Source of the DNA: Acanthamoeba sp. SK_2022b
Taxonomy: Eukaryota > Discosea > Longamoebia > Acanthamoebidae
Direction: 5' to 3'
NCBI GenBank assembly: GCA_027943245.1
Contig: JANDJZ010000156.1
Coordinates: forward strand, 1 to 64,000
DNA: 64,000 bases
In this document: positions 34,940 to 44,846 of the stretch, piece by piece
Layout of the letters: each line of letters begins with the position of its first letter
Numbering within the stretch: position 1 is the first letter of the stretch
Made by a program: the position numbers and the translations under genes
The notes under the pieces: generated by a model
Told to the model about the DNA's origin: nothing
What the model saw: the letters and a program-made list of their open reading frames with translations, nothing else
Databases searched by the model: none

Positions 34940-36027
34940 TGGCGGGCCTCGAAGTCAATGCGCGGATCGACCAGGGTGTAGGTGATATCGCTGAGGATAT
35001 TCAACAGCAGGCCGATCAGGGTGAAGATATACAGCGTGCCGAACATCACCGGGTAGTCGCGCTGCAGCGTGGCGTCGTAGCCCAGCAGCCCCAGGCCGTT
35101 GAGCGAGAACATCACCTCAATCAGCAGCGAGCCGGTGAAGAACATGCTGATAAAGGTGGCCGGAAAACCGGCGATCACCAGCAGCATGGCGTTGCGGAAC
35201 ACGTGGCGGTAGAGGATTTTTTTCTCATCCAGCCCTTTGGCGCGGGCGGTGGTGACGTACTGCTTGCGGATCTCGTCGAGGAACGAGTTCTTGGTCAGCA
35301 TGGTCAGGGTGGCGAAGCCGCCGATCACCGTCGCCAGCACCGGCAGGGTGATGTGCCACAGGTAGTCGGCGATCTTTGCCGGCCACGAGAGGGTGTCGAA
35401 GTTGCTGGACACCAGGCCGCGCAGCGGGAACCAGTCGAGGTAGCTGCCGCCGGCGAACAGCACGATCATCAGGATGGCGAACAGGAAAGCCGGAATGGCG
35501 TAGCCGATGATGATCAGCGTGCTGCTCCAGGTATCGAAGGCGCTGCCGTTGTGGACGGCCTTGCGGATGCCGAGCGGGATCGACACCAGGTAAATGATCA
35601 GCGTGCTCCAAAGGCCCAGCGTGATGGAGACCGGCAGGCTCTGGCCGATCAGCTGCATCACCGAAGCGCCGCGAAACAGGCTGTCGCCGAAGTCGAAGCG
35701 CATATAGTTCCACAGCATGGTGAAGTAGCGTTCGTGCAGCGGTTTGTCGAAGCCGTAACGTTGGGTGATCTCGGCGATCACCTCGGGATCCAGGCCGCGC
35801 GAACCGCGGTATTGGCCGTCGCCAGCCGCGATGCCCGCCCGGGCATGACCCAGGCCTTCACCTGCGCCGCCGCTGCCAAAACCGCTGCCGTGCCCCAGCT
35901 CAATGGCGGCGATGGCTTGATCGACCGGACCGCCGGGCGCAATTTGCACGATAAAAAAGTTGATGGTGATGATCGCCCACAGCGTGGGGATCACCAATAA
36001 CAGTCTGCGTATCAGATAGGCCGCCAT
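34936..36027 (-). CDS. yejB: ABC transporter permease YejB
   Basis: This 363-residue permease starts with [33 protein letters not shown] and has the EAA loop [33 protein letters not shown] Gly-rich variable insert (residues about 45-72) occurs at the same place in E. coli YejB. It works with YejE as the membrane channel of the importer. yejA lies 9 bp upstream. Confidence 0.95.
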   Translation of the reverse strand: MAAYLIRRLLLVIPTLWAIITINFFIVQIAPGGPVDQAIAAIELGHGSGFGSGGAGEGLGHARAGIAAGDGQYRGSRGLDPEVIAEITQRYGFDKPLHERYFTMLWNYMRFDFGDSLFRGASVMQLIGQSLPVSITLGLWSTLIIYLVSIPLGIRKAVHNGSAFDTWSSTLIIIGYAIPAFLFAILMIVLFAGGSYLDWFPLRGLVSSNFDTLSWPAKIADYLWHITLPVLATVIGGFATLTMLTKNSFLDEIRKQYVTTARAKGLDEKKILYRHVFRNAMLLVIAGFPATFISMFFTGSLLIEVMFSLNGLGLLGYDATLQRDYPVMFGTLYIFTLIGLLLNILSDITYTLVDPRIDFEARQ

Positions 36028-36036
36028 TCCGACTCC

Positions 36037-37845
36037 TTATTGCCGTTGAGCCGGTAAACGCGCCGCCTTGTTGACGTCGTACCACCAGTTATCGAAGCCG
36101 ATCGCATAGGCCGGGCGGATCGGCGGCGTGGAGAACTTGTCCCAATAGGCGTAGCGATCGTGGTTGGAGTACCACATCGGCAGCATGTAGTTGTTCCAGG
36201 TCAGCACCCGGTCCAGCGCGCGGCCGAGCGGCAGCAGGGCTTTTTCGTCGCCCTGATGGGCGGCGATTTGCCTGACCAGGCTGTCGACCGCCGGATCTTT
36301 GACGCCGGCCGTGTTGTAGCTGGAATCGATGTACTGCGAATCCCACAGGATTTGCAGATCGGCGCTGGGGAACGGCATCGCCATGTACACCGTCGACATC
36401 ATGTCGAAATCGCGCTCGCGCATGCGACGGGTGTACTGCGAGGCATCAACCTCGCGAATTTGCATCTCGATGCCCAGCCGCTGCAGGTTGTGGCGGAAGG
36501 GTAATACGTACTGGAAGTTGCTGCCGCTCAGCAGCATCAGTTCGAAGGTGAACGGCTGACCGGTTTTGGCGTTGACCAGCTTTTGATTTTTGACCACCCA
36601 ACCGGCTTCTTTCAGTAGTTGAGTCGCTTTCAGCAGATTTTGCCGATCGTTGCCGCTGCCGTCGGAGGAGGGCGGCTGGTAGATGCTGGTAAACACCTCC
36701 GGCGGCACCTGGCCTTTGAGCGGTGCCAGCAAGGCCAGTTCGGCGGCGTCCGGGTAGCTACGGGCGGCGTAGGCGGTGTTTTGGAAATAGCTGTCGGCGC
36801 GCTGATAAGCGTTGTAATACAGCGCCTTGTTCATCCAGTTGAAGTCGAAAGCCAGGCCAATCGCTTCCCGTACCCGGCGATCGGCAAACAGCGGTTTTTG
36901 CAGGTTGAACGCCAGCCAGCGGGTATTCTGCGCCGCCTGGTTGGTCTCGTCCTGCTTGATGATGTAGTTGCGCGCGAAGTTGCCGCCCTGGTACTGGGTG
37001 GCCCAGCTCTTGGGCGACGGCTCGATGCGGAAATCGTAAGCCCCGGCCTTGAAGGCTTCCAGCGCCACTTTATCGTCCAGATAATAATCGTAGCGAATGC
37101 TGTCGAAGTTGTAGCGGCCGCGGTTCACCGGCAGGTTGGCGGCCCAGTAGTCGCGCACTCGCTGGTAGGTGATGTACTGGCCGAGGCGGTAATCGCCGAT
37201 TTTATACGGGCCGCTGGCGAGCGGCGGGGTGCTGAGCGGTTCGTTGAGCTTATGGTTTTTCCAGAAACTTTCCGGCAATACGCGCAGGCTGAGCAGGCTG
37301 AGGATTTGCTCACGGTTGGCTTTAGGCAGCTCGATGCGCACCGTCAGCCGGGAAATGGCCTTGACCGTGACGCCTTTGTAATAGGAGCGAAACTGCGGCA
37401 CGCCTTCGGTCATGAATTTATTGAAGGTGAAGGCCACGTCGGCGGCGGTGATCGGGCTGCCGTCCTGGAAGCGGGCGCGCGCGTTGATATCCAACTCCAT
37501 CCAGCGCATGTCGGCCGGGAAACGGGCCGATTCGGCAATCAGCGGATAATAGCTGCCGGGTTCGTCGTCGGAGTTGGTGAACAGCGTATCGTACAGCTCC
37601 ATCGTGCGTTCACCGGGTACGCCACGGGTGGCGAAGCGGTTGAAGTTGTCGTAGGTGCCGATGGCCGCCAGCCGTACGTCGCCGCCCTTGGGCGCCGCCG
37701 GGTTGACGTAGTCGAAATGGCTGAAGTCGGTGGCGTATTTCGGTTCACCGAGAAGGGCGAAAGCGTAGCTTTCGTTGAGAGCGTCGGCCTGCAGACCGAA
37801 GCTCAGTGCCGAGAGCACCAGAGCAGCGAAAATGCGCACGGACAT
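36037..37845 (-). CDS. yejA: Periplasmic peptide/microcin C-binding protein YejA
   Basis: The 602-residue protein has a Sec signal peptide (MSVRIFAALVLSALSFGLQADA) and the SBP family 5 fold (RFQDGSPITAADVAFTFNKF, IGLAFDFNWMNKALYYNAY). YejA delivers peptides, including microcin C, to YejBEF. The start at 37845 begins the signal peptide; 18 further upstream codons in frame lack that character. First gene of the operon, with pdeN upstream in the same direction. Confidence 0.94.
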   Translation of the reverse strand: MSVRIFAALVLSALSFGLQADALNESYAFALLGEPKYATDFSHFDYVNPAAPKGGDVRLAAIGTYDNFNRFATRGVPGERTMELYDTLFTNSDDEPGSYYPLIAESARFPADMRWMELDINARARFQDGSPITAADVAFTFNKFMTEGVPQFRSYYKGVTVKAISRLTVRIELPKANREQILSLLSLRVLPESFWKNHKLNEPLSTPPLASGPYKIGDYRLGQYITYQRVRDYWAANLPVNRGRYNFDSIRYDYYLDDKVALEAFKAGAYDFRIEPSPKSWATQYQGGNFARNYIIKQDETNQAAQNTRWLAFNLQKPLFADRRVREAIGLAFDFNWMNKALYYNAYQRADSYFQNTAYAARSYPDAAELALLAPLKGQVPPEVFTSIYQPPSSDGSGNDRQNLLKATQLLKEAGWVVKNQKLVNAKTGQPFTFELMLLSGSNFQYVLPFRHNLQRLGIEMQIREVDASQYTRRMRERDFDMMSTVYMAMPFPSADLQILWDSQYIDSSYNTAGVKDPAVDSLVRQIAAHQGDEKALLPLGRALDRVLTWNNYMLPMWYSNHDRYAYWDKFSTPPIRPAYAIGFDNWWYDVNKAARLPAQRQ

Positions 37846-37938
37846 CGGACGGTAAGCTCCTGCTGTGGAATAAAGTACAACCTGCGCCCAGCATAACATT
37901 CTTCGGGTGGGCGCAGGGTAAAGATGCTTAAAGATTAA

Positions 37939-39522
37939 CTATTTTTTTGCCTGATAATCAAAGACCTGATGAGCATTGCAGTAGGCGACGAAGTTGTCGA
38001 TGCTCAGCGGCTTGCTGAAGTAGTATCCCTGCATGAAGTTGACGCCGTGTTCTTGCAGGAACTGCATCTGCTCGGCGGTTTCGACGCCTTCGGCCACCGT
38101 CAGCATTTTCAGCTTTTTCGCCAGCGAGATCACCGCATCCAGCACCGGCGCGGTGACCGTGTCCTGGCCAATGGTGTTGACGAAGCCACCGTCGATCTTC
38201 AGGTAATCCATGGTGAAGCGCTCAAGATAGATCAACGCGCTGTGCCCGGTGCCAAAATCGTCTACCGCGATCTCGATGCCCTGTTTGTGCAGCCAGTCAA
38301 ACTCCGCCAGCGCGCTCTCTTCTTCCACCATGCCGCGCTCGGTGATTTCAAACACCAGCGTAAAGTAATCACCCGGCAGCTGCGCCAACAGTTCATACAC
38401 GTCCTGGTGGAAGGACGGTGCGCTAAGGTGGGCGGGGGAGATGTTGAGGCCGACTTTACCTCCCCGTGGCAGCGCTTTGGCAAGCTGCGGCGCATCTTCG
38501 GCGATCAGCCTGAACAGCTGGCGGGTAAGCGGCACGATCAGCCCGTTGCTTTCGGCGTAGGGGATAAAGACATCGGGCGGGATGCGGCCCTCGATCGGAT
38601 GCTGCCAGCGAATCAGCGCTTCCAGCCCGCCGATGCTGTTGCTGTCGGTGTGGAACACCGGCTGGTATTCGATAAAGAACTCGTTGCGCTTGATGCCGCG
38701 CAGCAGCGCGCGCTCCGGGCTTTGCCGCAGCAGCAGCATGTAGTAGCAGAGTACGCCGATCATCAATGACAGCACCAGGCTGCCCAACAGCGTCAGGCGA
38801 ATGTCGTTGGGCGTCAGCTTCTCGTTGTAGAACATGATGGTCAACGGCAGATTGGGCAGCGTCAGATTATCCGCCTTGCCTTTCGGCAGTTGATCGACCG
38901 GCATCAGGTTCGGGCTGAAAGTGGTCAGCGCGCGATTGCCCATCACGATGGCGATGCCCGGCGCCTGTTCGTCGTGCGAGGTGAACAGCAGATAGGGCAT
39001 CAGATCGATGTCCAGCGTAGCGAGGATGCCGGTGGCCTGCTCGCCGGGATGCCGCAGCCAAACCGCAACCGCAGGCTTATTTGGCACGATCGGCGTGCCC
39101 TGCTGCAGCTTGAGATCCAAAGGCAGATCCCAGTCGATGTCCTGATAGAGGTTTTTCATCGGCAGCATCATGTCGCCGGTGGCGGAGGAGCAATAGGCGT
39201 AGCCGTCTTTCACCAACAGAAAGGTGCGCACGCCGCTGGTAAAGGCCGCCTGGTAGGTAATGTCCGACTGGCTGGAGAGGCAAGGCTTGTCCAACAGCGG
39301 CATCATTTGCTGCATCACGGCCGTCAGATGCGAGATATAACCCAGCGTGAACTTTTGCGTACGCGCTTCGACTTTATGTTGATATTGCGTGCGCTGGTGG
39401 TTGATCAAAGAAAGCGTGACCGCGGTGAATAGCGTAAAAAATACCAGAGCGGCGACGCCGCTTTTAGCCAGGCTGCGCTGTCGGTGAGAGACGCTGCGGG
39501 CGAAAGCCCTTTTCAAGCCCAT
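37939..39522 (-). CDS. pdeN: c-di-GMP phosphodiesterase PdeN (Rtn), CSS-EAL type
   Basis: A 527-residue membrane protein with two helices (about 25-45 and 240-265) around a periplasmic CSS-motif sensor domain (YCSSATG near residue 109, with a partner Cys in DKPCLSSQ), then a cytoplasmic EAL domain. EAL residues are intact: GGLEALIRWQHP (about 297), DDFGTGHSALIYL and KIDGGFV. CSS domains are redox-sensitive through a disulfide and control PDE activity. Position between mepS and yejA is that of E. coli rtn/pdeN. Confidence 0.93.
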   Translation of the reverse strand: MGLKRAFARSVSHRQRSLAKSGVAALVFFTLFTAVTLSLINHQRTQYQHKVEARTQKFTLGYISHLTAVMQQMMPLLDKPCLSSQSDITYQAAFTSGVRTFLLVKDGYAYCSSATGDMMLPMKNLYQDIDWDLPLDLKLQQGTPIVPNKPAVAVWLRHPGEQATGILATLDIDLMPYLLFTSHDEQAPGIAIVMGNRALTTFSPNLMPVDQLPKGKADNLTLPNLPLTIMFYNEKLTPNDIRLTLLGSLVLSLMIGVLCYYMLLLRQSPERALLRGIKRNEFFIEYQPVFHTDSNSIGGLEALIRWQHPIEGRIPPDVFIPYAESNGLIVPLTRQLFRLIAEDAPQLAKALPRGGKVGLNISPAHLSAPSFHQDVYELLAQLPGDYFTLVFEITERGMVEEESALAEFDWLHKQGIEIAVDDFGTGHSALIYLERFTMDYLKIDGGFVNTIGQDTVTAPVLDAVISLAKKLKMLTVAEGVETAEQMQFLQEHGVNFMQGYYFSKPLSIDNFVAYCNAHQVFDYQAKK

Positions 39523-39934
39523 AACCGAGTCCTCTGCAACAGGGCGTCAGGGGTGTCGCACAGCCAGTTAATGGATTGTACCAACGGCTTTTTTTTCATT
39601 TTTGCCTTTTTATCCCGTACCAACCGGCGGCGCCGTTTAAATACGCGGCGTCGCCGACAGAAATATAATGCGCCTATTCTAAGCGGAAACGTTTTAAATA
39701 ACGCCGGGGCGCCGTTGCCGTCATCTGACGATAATAGGCGAGTTTTTCCTCGACGGCGCGATTTCCTGCCAACAGTTTATCAAAATAATGGCGTGCGGCA
39801 GCGTTAAGCGGGGAGAGGTGACGATAAGCCAGGGACCAAGCGCGAGGGCACCTGTTCAACCGCCAAAAAAAACGCCGCCCGTAGGCGGCGCTTATCGCTC
39901 GTTTGGTATTCGGAATCTTCAAGGCGATGCGCCG
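39523..39934. other. pdeN-mepS intergenic region
   Basis: Apart from the mepS terminator, the 412-bp interval has no gene I can support. An 82-codon minus-strand frame (39674-39922) runs through the terminator and has no ribosome-binding site. AT-rich DNA at 39585-39665 may hold the pdeN promoter. Confidence 0.45.
39863..39889 (-). terminator. Intrinsic terminator of mepS
   Basis: On the minus strand the stem CGCCGCC/GGCGGCG with a TACG tetraloop is followed by a long T-run. It begins about 45 bp after the mepS stop codon. Confidence 0.9.
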
Positions 39935-40510
39935 TCAGCCGCTGGTCAGCACCCGGCGCGCTTCTCGATAACGTTTGTCCCAATAGTTATCGGTCAGCTT
40001 GGAAATCATGACACCACTGCTGGTGGAGGCGTGAACGAATTGATCGTTGCCTAAATAGATGCCGACATGGCGCCCGGTAGAGCCGGCGCGGAACAGCACC
40101 AAATCGCCGGCGCGCAGCTTGGTGCGCTGGATTTTCTTGCCGAGATCTTCCTGTTCATAGGTAGAGCGCGGTAAATCCATGCCGAACTGTTCGCGGAAGG
40201 TACGCTGCACAAACGCCGAGCAATCGATGCCGCGCTTGGTGTCACCGCCTAAGCGGTAGCGAACGCCTTTCCAGTCCGCGTACTGATCCATAATCTTTGA
40301 CTTGACGTCAACGTTGCGGACCATCGCTTCGAATTCATCCTGAGAGGCTTGCAGTAAAAGACCGTCTTTGTCATTAACTGCACGCATCTCAGTTTGTGCG
40401 TTATTCAAGTTCGAAGTGTGAGTCGAGCTGCACGCTGACAGCATAACCGCCGCGGCAATTGCAGGGACTACCCGCAAAAAATATCTCAGAAACGGTTGAG
40501 ATTTGACCAT
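39935..40510 (-). CDS. mepS: Murein DD-endopeptidase MepS (Spr), lipoprotein
   Basis: The 191-residue protein has a lipoprotein signal with lipobox LSAC (Cys about residue 27) followed by Ser, so outer-membrane sorting is expected, and an NlpC/P60 domain. The catalytic Cys lies in [12 protein letters not shown] (about 96), with His in GRHVGIYLG and a further His in FVHASTSS. MepS cuts D-Ala-mDAP cross-links to allow wall growth; in E. coli it is degraded by NlpI-Prc. It sits between lpxT and pdeN, as in E. coli. Confidence 0.95.
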   Translation of the reverse strand: MVKSQPFLRYFLRVVPAIAAAVMLSACSSTHTSNLNNAQTEMRAVNDKDGLLLQASQDEFEAMVRNVDVKSKIMDQYADWKGVRYRLGGDTKRGIDCSAFVQRTFREQFGMDLPRSTYEQEDLGKKIQRTKLRAGDLVLFRAGSTGRHVGIYLGNDQFVHASTSSGVMISKLTDNYWDKRYREARRVLTSG

Positions 40511-40920
40511 TGTTGTTGTTTTCCCTTGAAGTCCTTAACGACGAAAGTCGCTACCTGAAAAATGCCAAACGGAACGAGCCTAGTCCGCACCTGTTGCATC
40601 GACAACCAGTTACCGTTGAAAACGTGCGAGAACGCACATTTTTATCGGATTCCATACTGATTCGACTTAAACCAGGCACAAACGCATCTGAGATTACCGG
40701 AACAAATAGGGGATTGCGAGCCTTTTTCCCGTCTTTTTTATATGAATTTGTGATGTAACATAATGTAAATCTTCATATAAAAAACGCCAATTGTCCGATG
40801 TATGAATCTGGCGTGAAATCAGGTTGCAAAAGCGTTAACGGGCGGCGGTGAAATTTTGCGCGCGGCGCGGGGGTAGGGCACGGGAGGCGTGGGCCTCCCG
40901 GTATGAGTCATAGCCGCACG
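40511..40920 (-). promoter_or_regulatory. mepS promoter and long 5' leader
   Basis: On the minus strand a -35-like TTGGCG and a -10-like TACATT are spaced 17 bp (positions 40790 down to 40762). They would give a leader of roughly 240 nt before mepS. A hairpin GGGAGGC/GCCTCCC lies at about 40881-40898, just after lpxT. No gene is supported in this stretch. The long leader could allow small-RNA or protein control. Confidence 0.45.
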
Positions 40921-41631
40921 TTATGGTTGGCCGGGGCGGTGCTTGCCAGGCAACAGGCGATTCAACCGATCGACAATCCAGTCGCTGCAAGGCGTCATCA
41001 GCACCCAACTGGCGCCAACCAGCACCACGGACAGCGAACCGACGGCGATATCGGTAAACCAGTGGGCGCCAATCATCACGCGTGGCAATGAAAAGACCAG
41101 CGTAATCAGCAGGGCGACGGCGAAGGCACCGCGGCCGAAATAGCGCAGCATAAAGCAGGAAAAAATAATCAGCATCATGCCGTGGTCGCCGGGGAAGCTG
41201 TCGCCGGAAGCGTCCTTGGTCGGGATGCCGGTCAGCTCGCTGACGCGATGGATATTGTCGAAGGTCAGGGTAGGGCTCGGATGTTTCACCGGCAGCAGAT
41301 GGCCAAGCTGATTCAGCACCACGGCGGTCAGCAGCATCACCACGCCGGTGATCACCAGGCGGCGGCGGCCGGCGGCGTCCTGCTTCAGGTAGAAGTACAG
41401 ATACAGCAGACCCATGGCGAGCAGCGAAATGACATCAAACGCGCGGTTATTGGTGATGGCGACCAGATGCAAAAATGCCGGGTCGGTAGCCAGATGGCGG
41501 TTAAAGAAGAAAAAAATCGCCGAATCCAGGGTAAACCAGCCGCCGTGATTGGCCGGCAGGAACCAGGACAGAAACAGCGCAACGCCCAGTAAGTTGAAGA
41601 AGAGAATGAAGGGTAAATTGCGGCGTGTCAT
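40921..41631 (-). CDS. lpxT: Lipid A 1-diphosphate synthase LpxT (YeiU), PAP2 family
   Basis: A 236-residue inner-membrane protein with about six helices and the PAP2 phosphatase triad regions: a KHPSP segment, SFPGDHGMM and SLPRVMIGAHWFTDI. It matches E. coli LpxT, which moves phosphate from undecaprenyl pyrophosphate to lipid A at the periplasmic face. Its place between yeiR and mepS is conserved. The genes are in one direction. Confidence 0.92.
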   Translation of the reverse strand: MTRRNLPFILFFNLLGVALFLSWFLPANHGGWFTLDSAIFFFFNRHLATDPAFLHLVAITNNRAFDVISLLAMGLLYLYFYLKQDAAGRRRLVITGVVMLLTAVVLNQLGHLLPVKHPSPTLTFDNIHRVSELTGIPTKDASGDSFPGDHGMMLIIFSCFMLRYFGRGAFAVALLITLVFSLPRVMIGAHWFTDIAVGSLSVVLVGASWVLMTPCSDWIVDRLNRLLPGKHRPGQP

Positions 41632-41709
41632 GACATAACCTGTTGAAAAAATGAAAACGAAACAAAACCCGGCCGCCCTGCGACAACCGGGGGGGCAACG
41701 GTACGGGGT

Positions 41710-42684
41710 TTAACTTAAACGAATCTTAAACAAGGCGGATTGCAGGGCGTTCCAGTCGGTATTTTCGCTGTGGATCAGTTCAATCCGGCTGTCGAGCGGC
41801 GCGAGCGGGCGGGTTTCGATGTTGAGATCCTGCCCCTGCCGATTGATCAGCAATGTGCCTTCGGGAATGCGCACCACGCCTTTGGCGCGTTCGACCGGCG
41901 CGAGTCGTACCCACTCCATAAAGCCGACGGTGTCGAACTGGGTGTCGGCGTCAAAAATCCAGCCGCAGCTGGTGAAGCCTTGCCCCTCGTTCAGCGCTCG
42001 CCGCCAGCGGGCGTGCTCCGGCAATCGCAGTGCCGCCAGCCCCTGCGTTTTCGCCTGACCATGATGATGCTGCGCGTCCGGTAATTCTGCACGATTCGTG
42101 CGCGGGAGGGACAACAGCGCGACATCCGCTTGGCCTTGCGCGATGGCGTAGCAGGGCCGCTGCAGCGGATCTTGCGCCCTCCAGGCTTCCAGCGCCCGCC
42201 TGTCTTCCGGCTGATAGGTATCGCTTTTGCTGGCCAGAATAACATCGGCCGCGGCCAGCTGATCGCGGAAGTTTTCGTTGTCGCGGTAGCGGGGTTGGCT
42301 GAGCTGGCGGGCATCCAGCAGGCACAGCGTGGCCTGCAGATCGATCCAGCCGGCATAGCTCTCCTGGGTCAGCAGCGACAGGATTTGTTTCGGATGCCCG
42401 AGCCCGGTCGGCTCGATCAGCAGCCGGTCCGGTTTGGCCTGCTGCAACAGCATATTCAAGCCCACCTGCATCGGCAGGCCGTTAACGCAACACATGCAAC
42501 CGCCGGGGATCTCTTTGAGCACCGCGCCGCTGTCCGCCAGCAGCGCGCCGTCGATGCCGATCTCGCCGAATTCGTTGACCAGTACCGCCCAGCGTTCCTG
42601 GTCGGGCTTATGAGCCAGCAAATGGCGGATGGTGGTGGTTTTACCGCTGCCGAGAAAGCCGGTAATCAAATTGGTTTTGGTCAT
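41710..42684 (-). CDS. yeiR: Zinc-binding G3E GTPase YeiR (COG0523)
   Basis: The 324-residue protein begins MTKTNLITGFLGSGKTTTIRHLLAHKP, a P-loop close to the start. It has the metal-binding GGCMCC motif (residues about 62-67) and the base-recognition SKSD motif, with a CobW C-terminal domain. E. coli YeiR binds zinc with low GTPase activity, and COG0523 proteins act as metal chaperones. A His-rich stretch (DAQHHHG) lies in the linker. Family and neighbourhood are clear; its client protein is not known. Confidence 0.92.
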   Translation of the reverse strand: MTKTNLITGFLGSGKTTTIRHLLAHKPDQERWAVLVNEFGEIGIDGALLADSGAVLKEIPGGCMCCVNGLPMQVGLNMLLQQAKPDRLLIEPTGLGHPKQILSLLTQESYAGWIDLQATLCLLDARQLSQPRYRDNENFRDQLAAADVILASKSDTYQPEDRRALEAWRAQDPLQRPCYAIAQGQADVALLSLPRTNRAELPDAQHHHGQAKTQGLAALRLPEHARWRRALNEGQGFTSCGWIFDADTQFDTVGFMEWVRLAPVERAKGVVRIPEGTLLINRQGQDLNIETRPLAPLDSRIELIHSENTDWNALQSALFKIRLS

Positions 42685-43002
42685 TAATAATTCCTGGCGT
42701 AAAAATTAACTTGCTTAATAAATGAGTTACGCTGCCTTGTCGGTGAAGCGGCCGCAATTTAATTTGTGCTCTATCTCGCAAATTTTGCACGTCACCCTGC
42801 GCTTTTCAACCGGCAAAAGCCACCTTTCAAAGCAAGAAAATTCTTAGATAAAACCCTGTATTAGATGCGGTTAACTTTTGTTAGTAGCTTGTTTTTACAT
42901 TGTTAATGACGCGATTAACGATCAAATTGCGTCCCTTTCCTTGCGATTATTCCTAACAAGATCCTCTATGGTTAAATTGGCTTAACTAAAAATGAGGTTG
43001 CC
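42685..43002. other. AT-rich divergent region between yeiR and the fimbrial-like gene
   Basis: The 318-bp interval is markedly AT-rich over its right half and carries several GTTAA-type repeats (for example GGTTAAC, GTTAATGACGCGATTAAC at about 42902-42919). No gene is seen. It probably holds the divergent promoters. Confidence 0.4.
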
Positions 43003-43311
43003 ATGAATACCTTTCGGTTATTTTTGATCGTAGGAATGTTGTTTTCATGGACGGCAGTGAGTCATGCAGGAGTGGCCGGCGGGGTAATTCGCTTCGTCGG
43101 TTCTATCGTTGAAAGTCCTTGCACGGTCAATATTGCAGATTCTAAGGCGAATACGCAATGTTACCGCAACGGCCAGCGTTATCAGGCCCAGCAAGCGTTG
43201 TCAGGTTTTGATGCTACACGCAAAGAACTTCCGCTAAATCTAGGCACAACCGAAATGAAGTGGGTAGACCAACAGAAAAAACTTGCTGTTATGACGGTCG
43301 TTTATCGTTAA
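43003..43311 (+). CDS. Orphan fimbrial-subunit-like secreted protein
   Basis: The 102-residue product has a signal peptide (MNTFRLFLIVGMLFSWTAVSHA). Its mature start GVAGGVIRFVGSIVESPCTV is the N-terminal strand pattern of type 1 pilins, with the usual Cys pair (PCTVN and NTQCYRNG). At about 80 mature residues it is shorter than a major pilin (about 160) and lacks the donor-strand C-terminus, so it may be a reduced or minor subunit. No chaperone or usher gene is nearby. The ATG has GAGG upstream. It is AT-rich compared with yeiR and yeiQ. Relatives occur singly in Serratia and Yersinia, to my recollection. Confidence 0.75.
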   Translation: MNTFRLFLIVGMLFSWTAVSHAGVAGGVIRFVGSIVESPCTVNIADSKANTQCYRNGQRYQAQQALSGFDATRKELPLNLGTTEMKWVDQQKKLAVMTVVYR

Positions 43312-43320
43312 GTCGTTCCG

Positions 43321-43350
43321 CCATGCCGGCGTAACGTTACGCCGGCATGG
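43321..43350. terminator. Perfect 30-bp palindrome between convergent genes
   Basis: The sequence CCATGCCGGCGTAAC is followed at once by its exact reverse complement, giving a 15-bp perfect stem. It lies between the fimbrial-like gene and yeiQ, which converge. There is no long T-run; TTATTCTC follows on the plus strand. Confidence 0.7.
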
Positions 43351-43373
43351 TTATTCTCGGCCCTGCAGGCTCC

Positions 43374-44846
43374 TCACCGCATCACCCACTCCTTCACCGT
43401 TTCACGCGCCCCGCGATCGCGCAGGGACAAATAGGCTTGCGTTACCGCTTTGGTAAACGCCGCATGCGCCGCCAGCGTTTCGCCGAATACTGATTTCAGC
43501 GCCAGCAACGCCGTTACGCGTCGCCGATCGTCCGTTGTGGCGGCGATCGTCTGTTGCAACACGTCTGCCAGCGGATCGCGAATGTCGATCGGCTGACCGG
43601 CGTCATCGACGCCGCCGACGTAACGCATCCAGCCCGCCACGCCCAGCGCCAGCCCGCTATAGTCACCGCCGTGCCGCAGATGCCAGCGCACCGCGTCCAG
43701 CAGGCGTTGCGGCAGCTTCTGCGAACCGTCCATGGCTATCTGCCAGGTGAGGTGTTGCAGTGCCGGATTGCTGAAGCGCGCGATAAGCTGTGCGGCGTAG
43801 TCGGCCAGACTGATGCCGGTGACGCTCAGCGTCGGGGCCTGTTCGTCCAGCATCAACCGCAGGGCGGCGCGGCGGTAGTGCTCATCCGCCATGCACTCGT
43901 TGATATAGCGGTAGCCGCCCAGGTAACCGAGGTAAGCCAGGAATGAGTGGCTGCCGTTCAGCATGCGCAGCTTCATGTGTTCAAACGGCAGTACATCGCT
44001 GACCAGTTGGACGCCGGCCTGCTCCCACGCCGGGCGTCCGGCGATAAAGTTGTCTTCCACCACCCATTGGATGAAGGGCTCGCAGGCGATGGCGCATTCG
44101 TCGCGCACGCCGCCCAGCGCGGCGGCGATCTCATCCAGCGTGGCCGGCGTGGCGGCCGGCACGATGCGATCCACCATGGTGCAGGGGAAGGTGGCAGCGG
44201 TGGCGATCCAGTCGGCGAGTGCCGGATCCCGCGCCTGCGCCAGATCGAGCACCGCCCGGCGCAGCACGTGGCCGTTCTCCGGAATATTGTCGCAGGAGAG
44301 CAGGGAGAAGGCGGGCAGGCCGCGTTCGCGCCGCAGCCGCAGCGCTTCCACCAAAATGCCCGGCACGGTCTGCGGCTGATGCGGCCACGCCAGATCGGCG
44401 ACGATCCCCGAATGCTGTCGATCCAGCCGCCCGCTGCCGGGCTCGATGCAATAGCCTTTTTCGGTGATGGTCATCGAAACGATCGCCACCTGCGGCTCGG
44501 CCAGCTTCTCCAGCACCGCGGCGATGCCTTCCAGCTTGCGATGCAGGCTCTCATGCACCGCACCGACCACGATGGCCTGATGGCCGTCCGCGCCTTTCTC
44601 CAGCACGCTGTACAGATGATCCTGTTGCCGCAGCGCCTCAAACAGCGGCACGCCGCCGGAAAGACTGATTTCGCAAATGCCCCAATCGCCGCCTTGGGCG
44701 TTCAGCACCCGATCGGTCAGCAGCGCCTGATGCGCGCGGTGGAACGCGCCGAAGCCAAGGTGCACGATGCGGCTGCGCAGGGCCCGGCGGTCATAGTCCG
44801 GCTGCCGGACGGCGCTCGGCAGCGGGGTGTTGGCGATCGTTTTCAT
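43374..44846 (-). CDS. yeiQ: Mannitol dehydrogenase-family oxidoreductase YeiQ (UxuB-like)
   Basis: A 490-residue polyol/hexuronate dehydrogenase: N-terminal Rossmann motif IVHLGFGAFHRAHQA, the catalytic region LRMLNGSHSFLAYLG with the Lys just before it (FEHMKLRML), and a helical C-terminal domain. E. coli yeiQ occupies the same position next to yeiR and is annotated as a fructuronate reductase-like enzyme. Here it is divergent from uxuA, which makes D-fructuronate/D-mannonate interconversion (UxuB activity) very likely. I chose the ATG at 44846, the conserved N-terminus; upstream codons in frame are not family-like. Confidence 0.88.
   Translation of the reverse strand: MKTIANTPLPSAVRQPDYDRRALRSRIVHLGFGAFHRAHQALLTDRVLNAQGGDWGICEISLSGGVPLFEALRQQDHLYSVLEKGADGHQAIVVGAVHESLHRKLEGIAAVLEKLAEPQVAIVSMTITEKGYCIEPGSGRLDRQHSGIVADLAWPHQPQTVPGILVEALRLRRERGLPAFSLLSCDNIPENGHVLRRAVLDLAQARDPALADWIATAATFPCTMVDRIVPAATPATLDEIAAALGGVRDECAIACEPFIQWVVEDNFIAGRPAWEQAGVQLVSDVLPFEHMKLRMLNGSHSFLAYLGYLGGYRYINECMADEHYRRAALRLMLDEQAPTLSVTGISLADYAAQLIARFSNPALQHLTWQIAMDGSQKLPQRLLDAVRWHLRHGGDYSGLALGVAGWMRYVGGVDDAGQPIDIRDPLADVLQQTIAATTDDRRRVTALLALKSVFGETLAAHAAFTKAVTQAYLSLRDRGARETVKEWVMR

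Noticed and set aside
39674..39922. 82-codon minus-strand frame downstream of mepS
   Set aside because: It contains the mepS terminator in its first third and has no usable start after it, although its C-terminal part looks somewhat protein-like.
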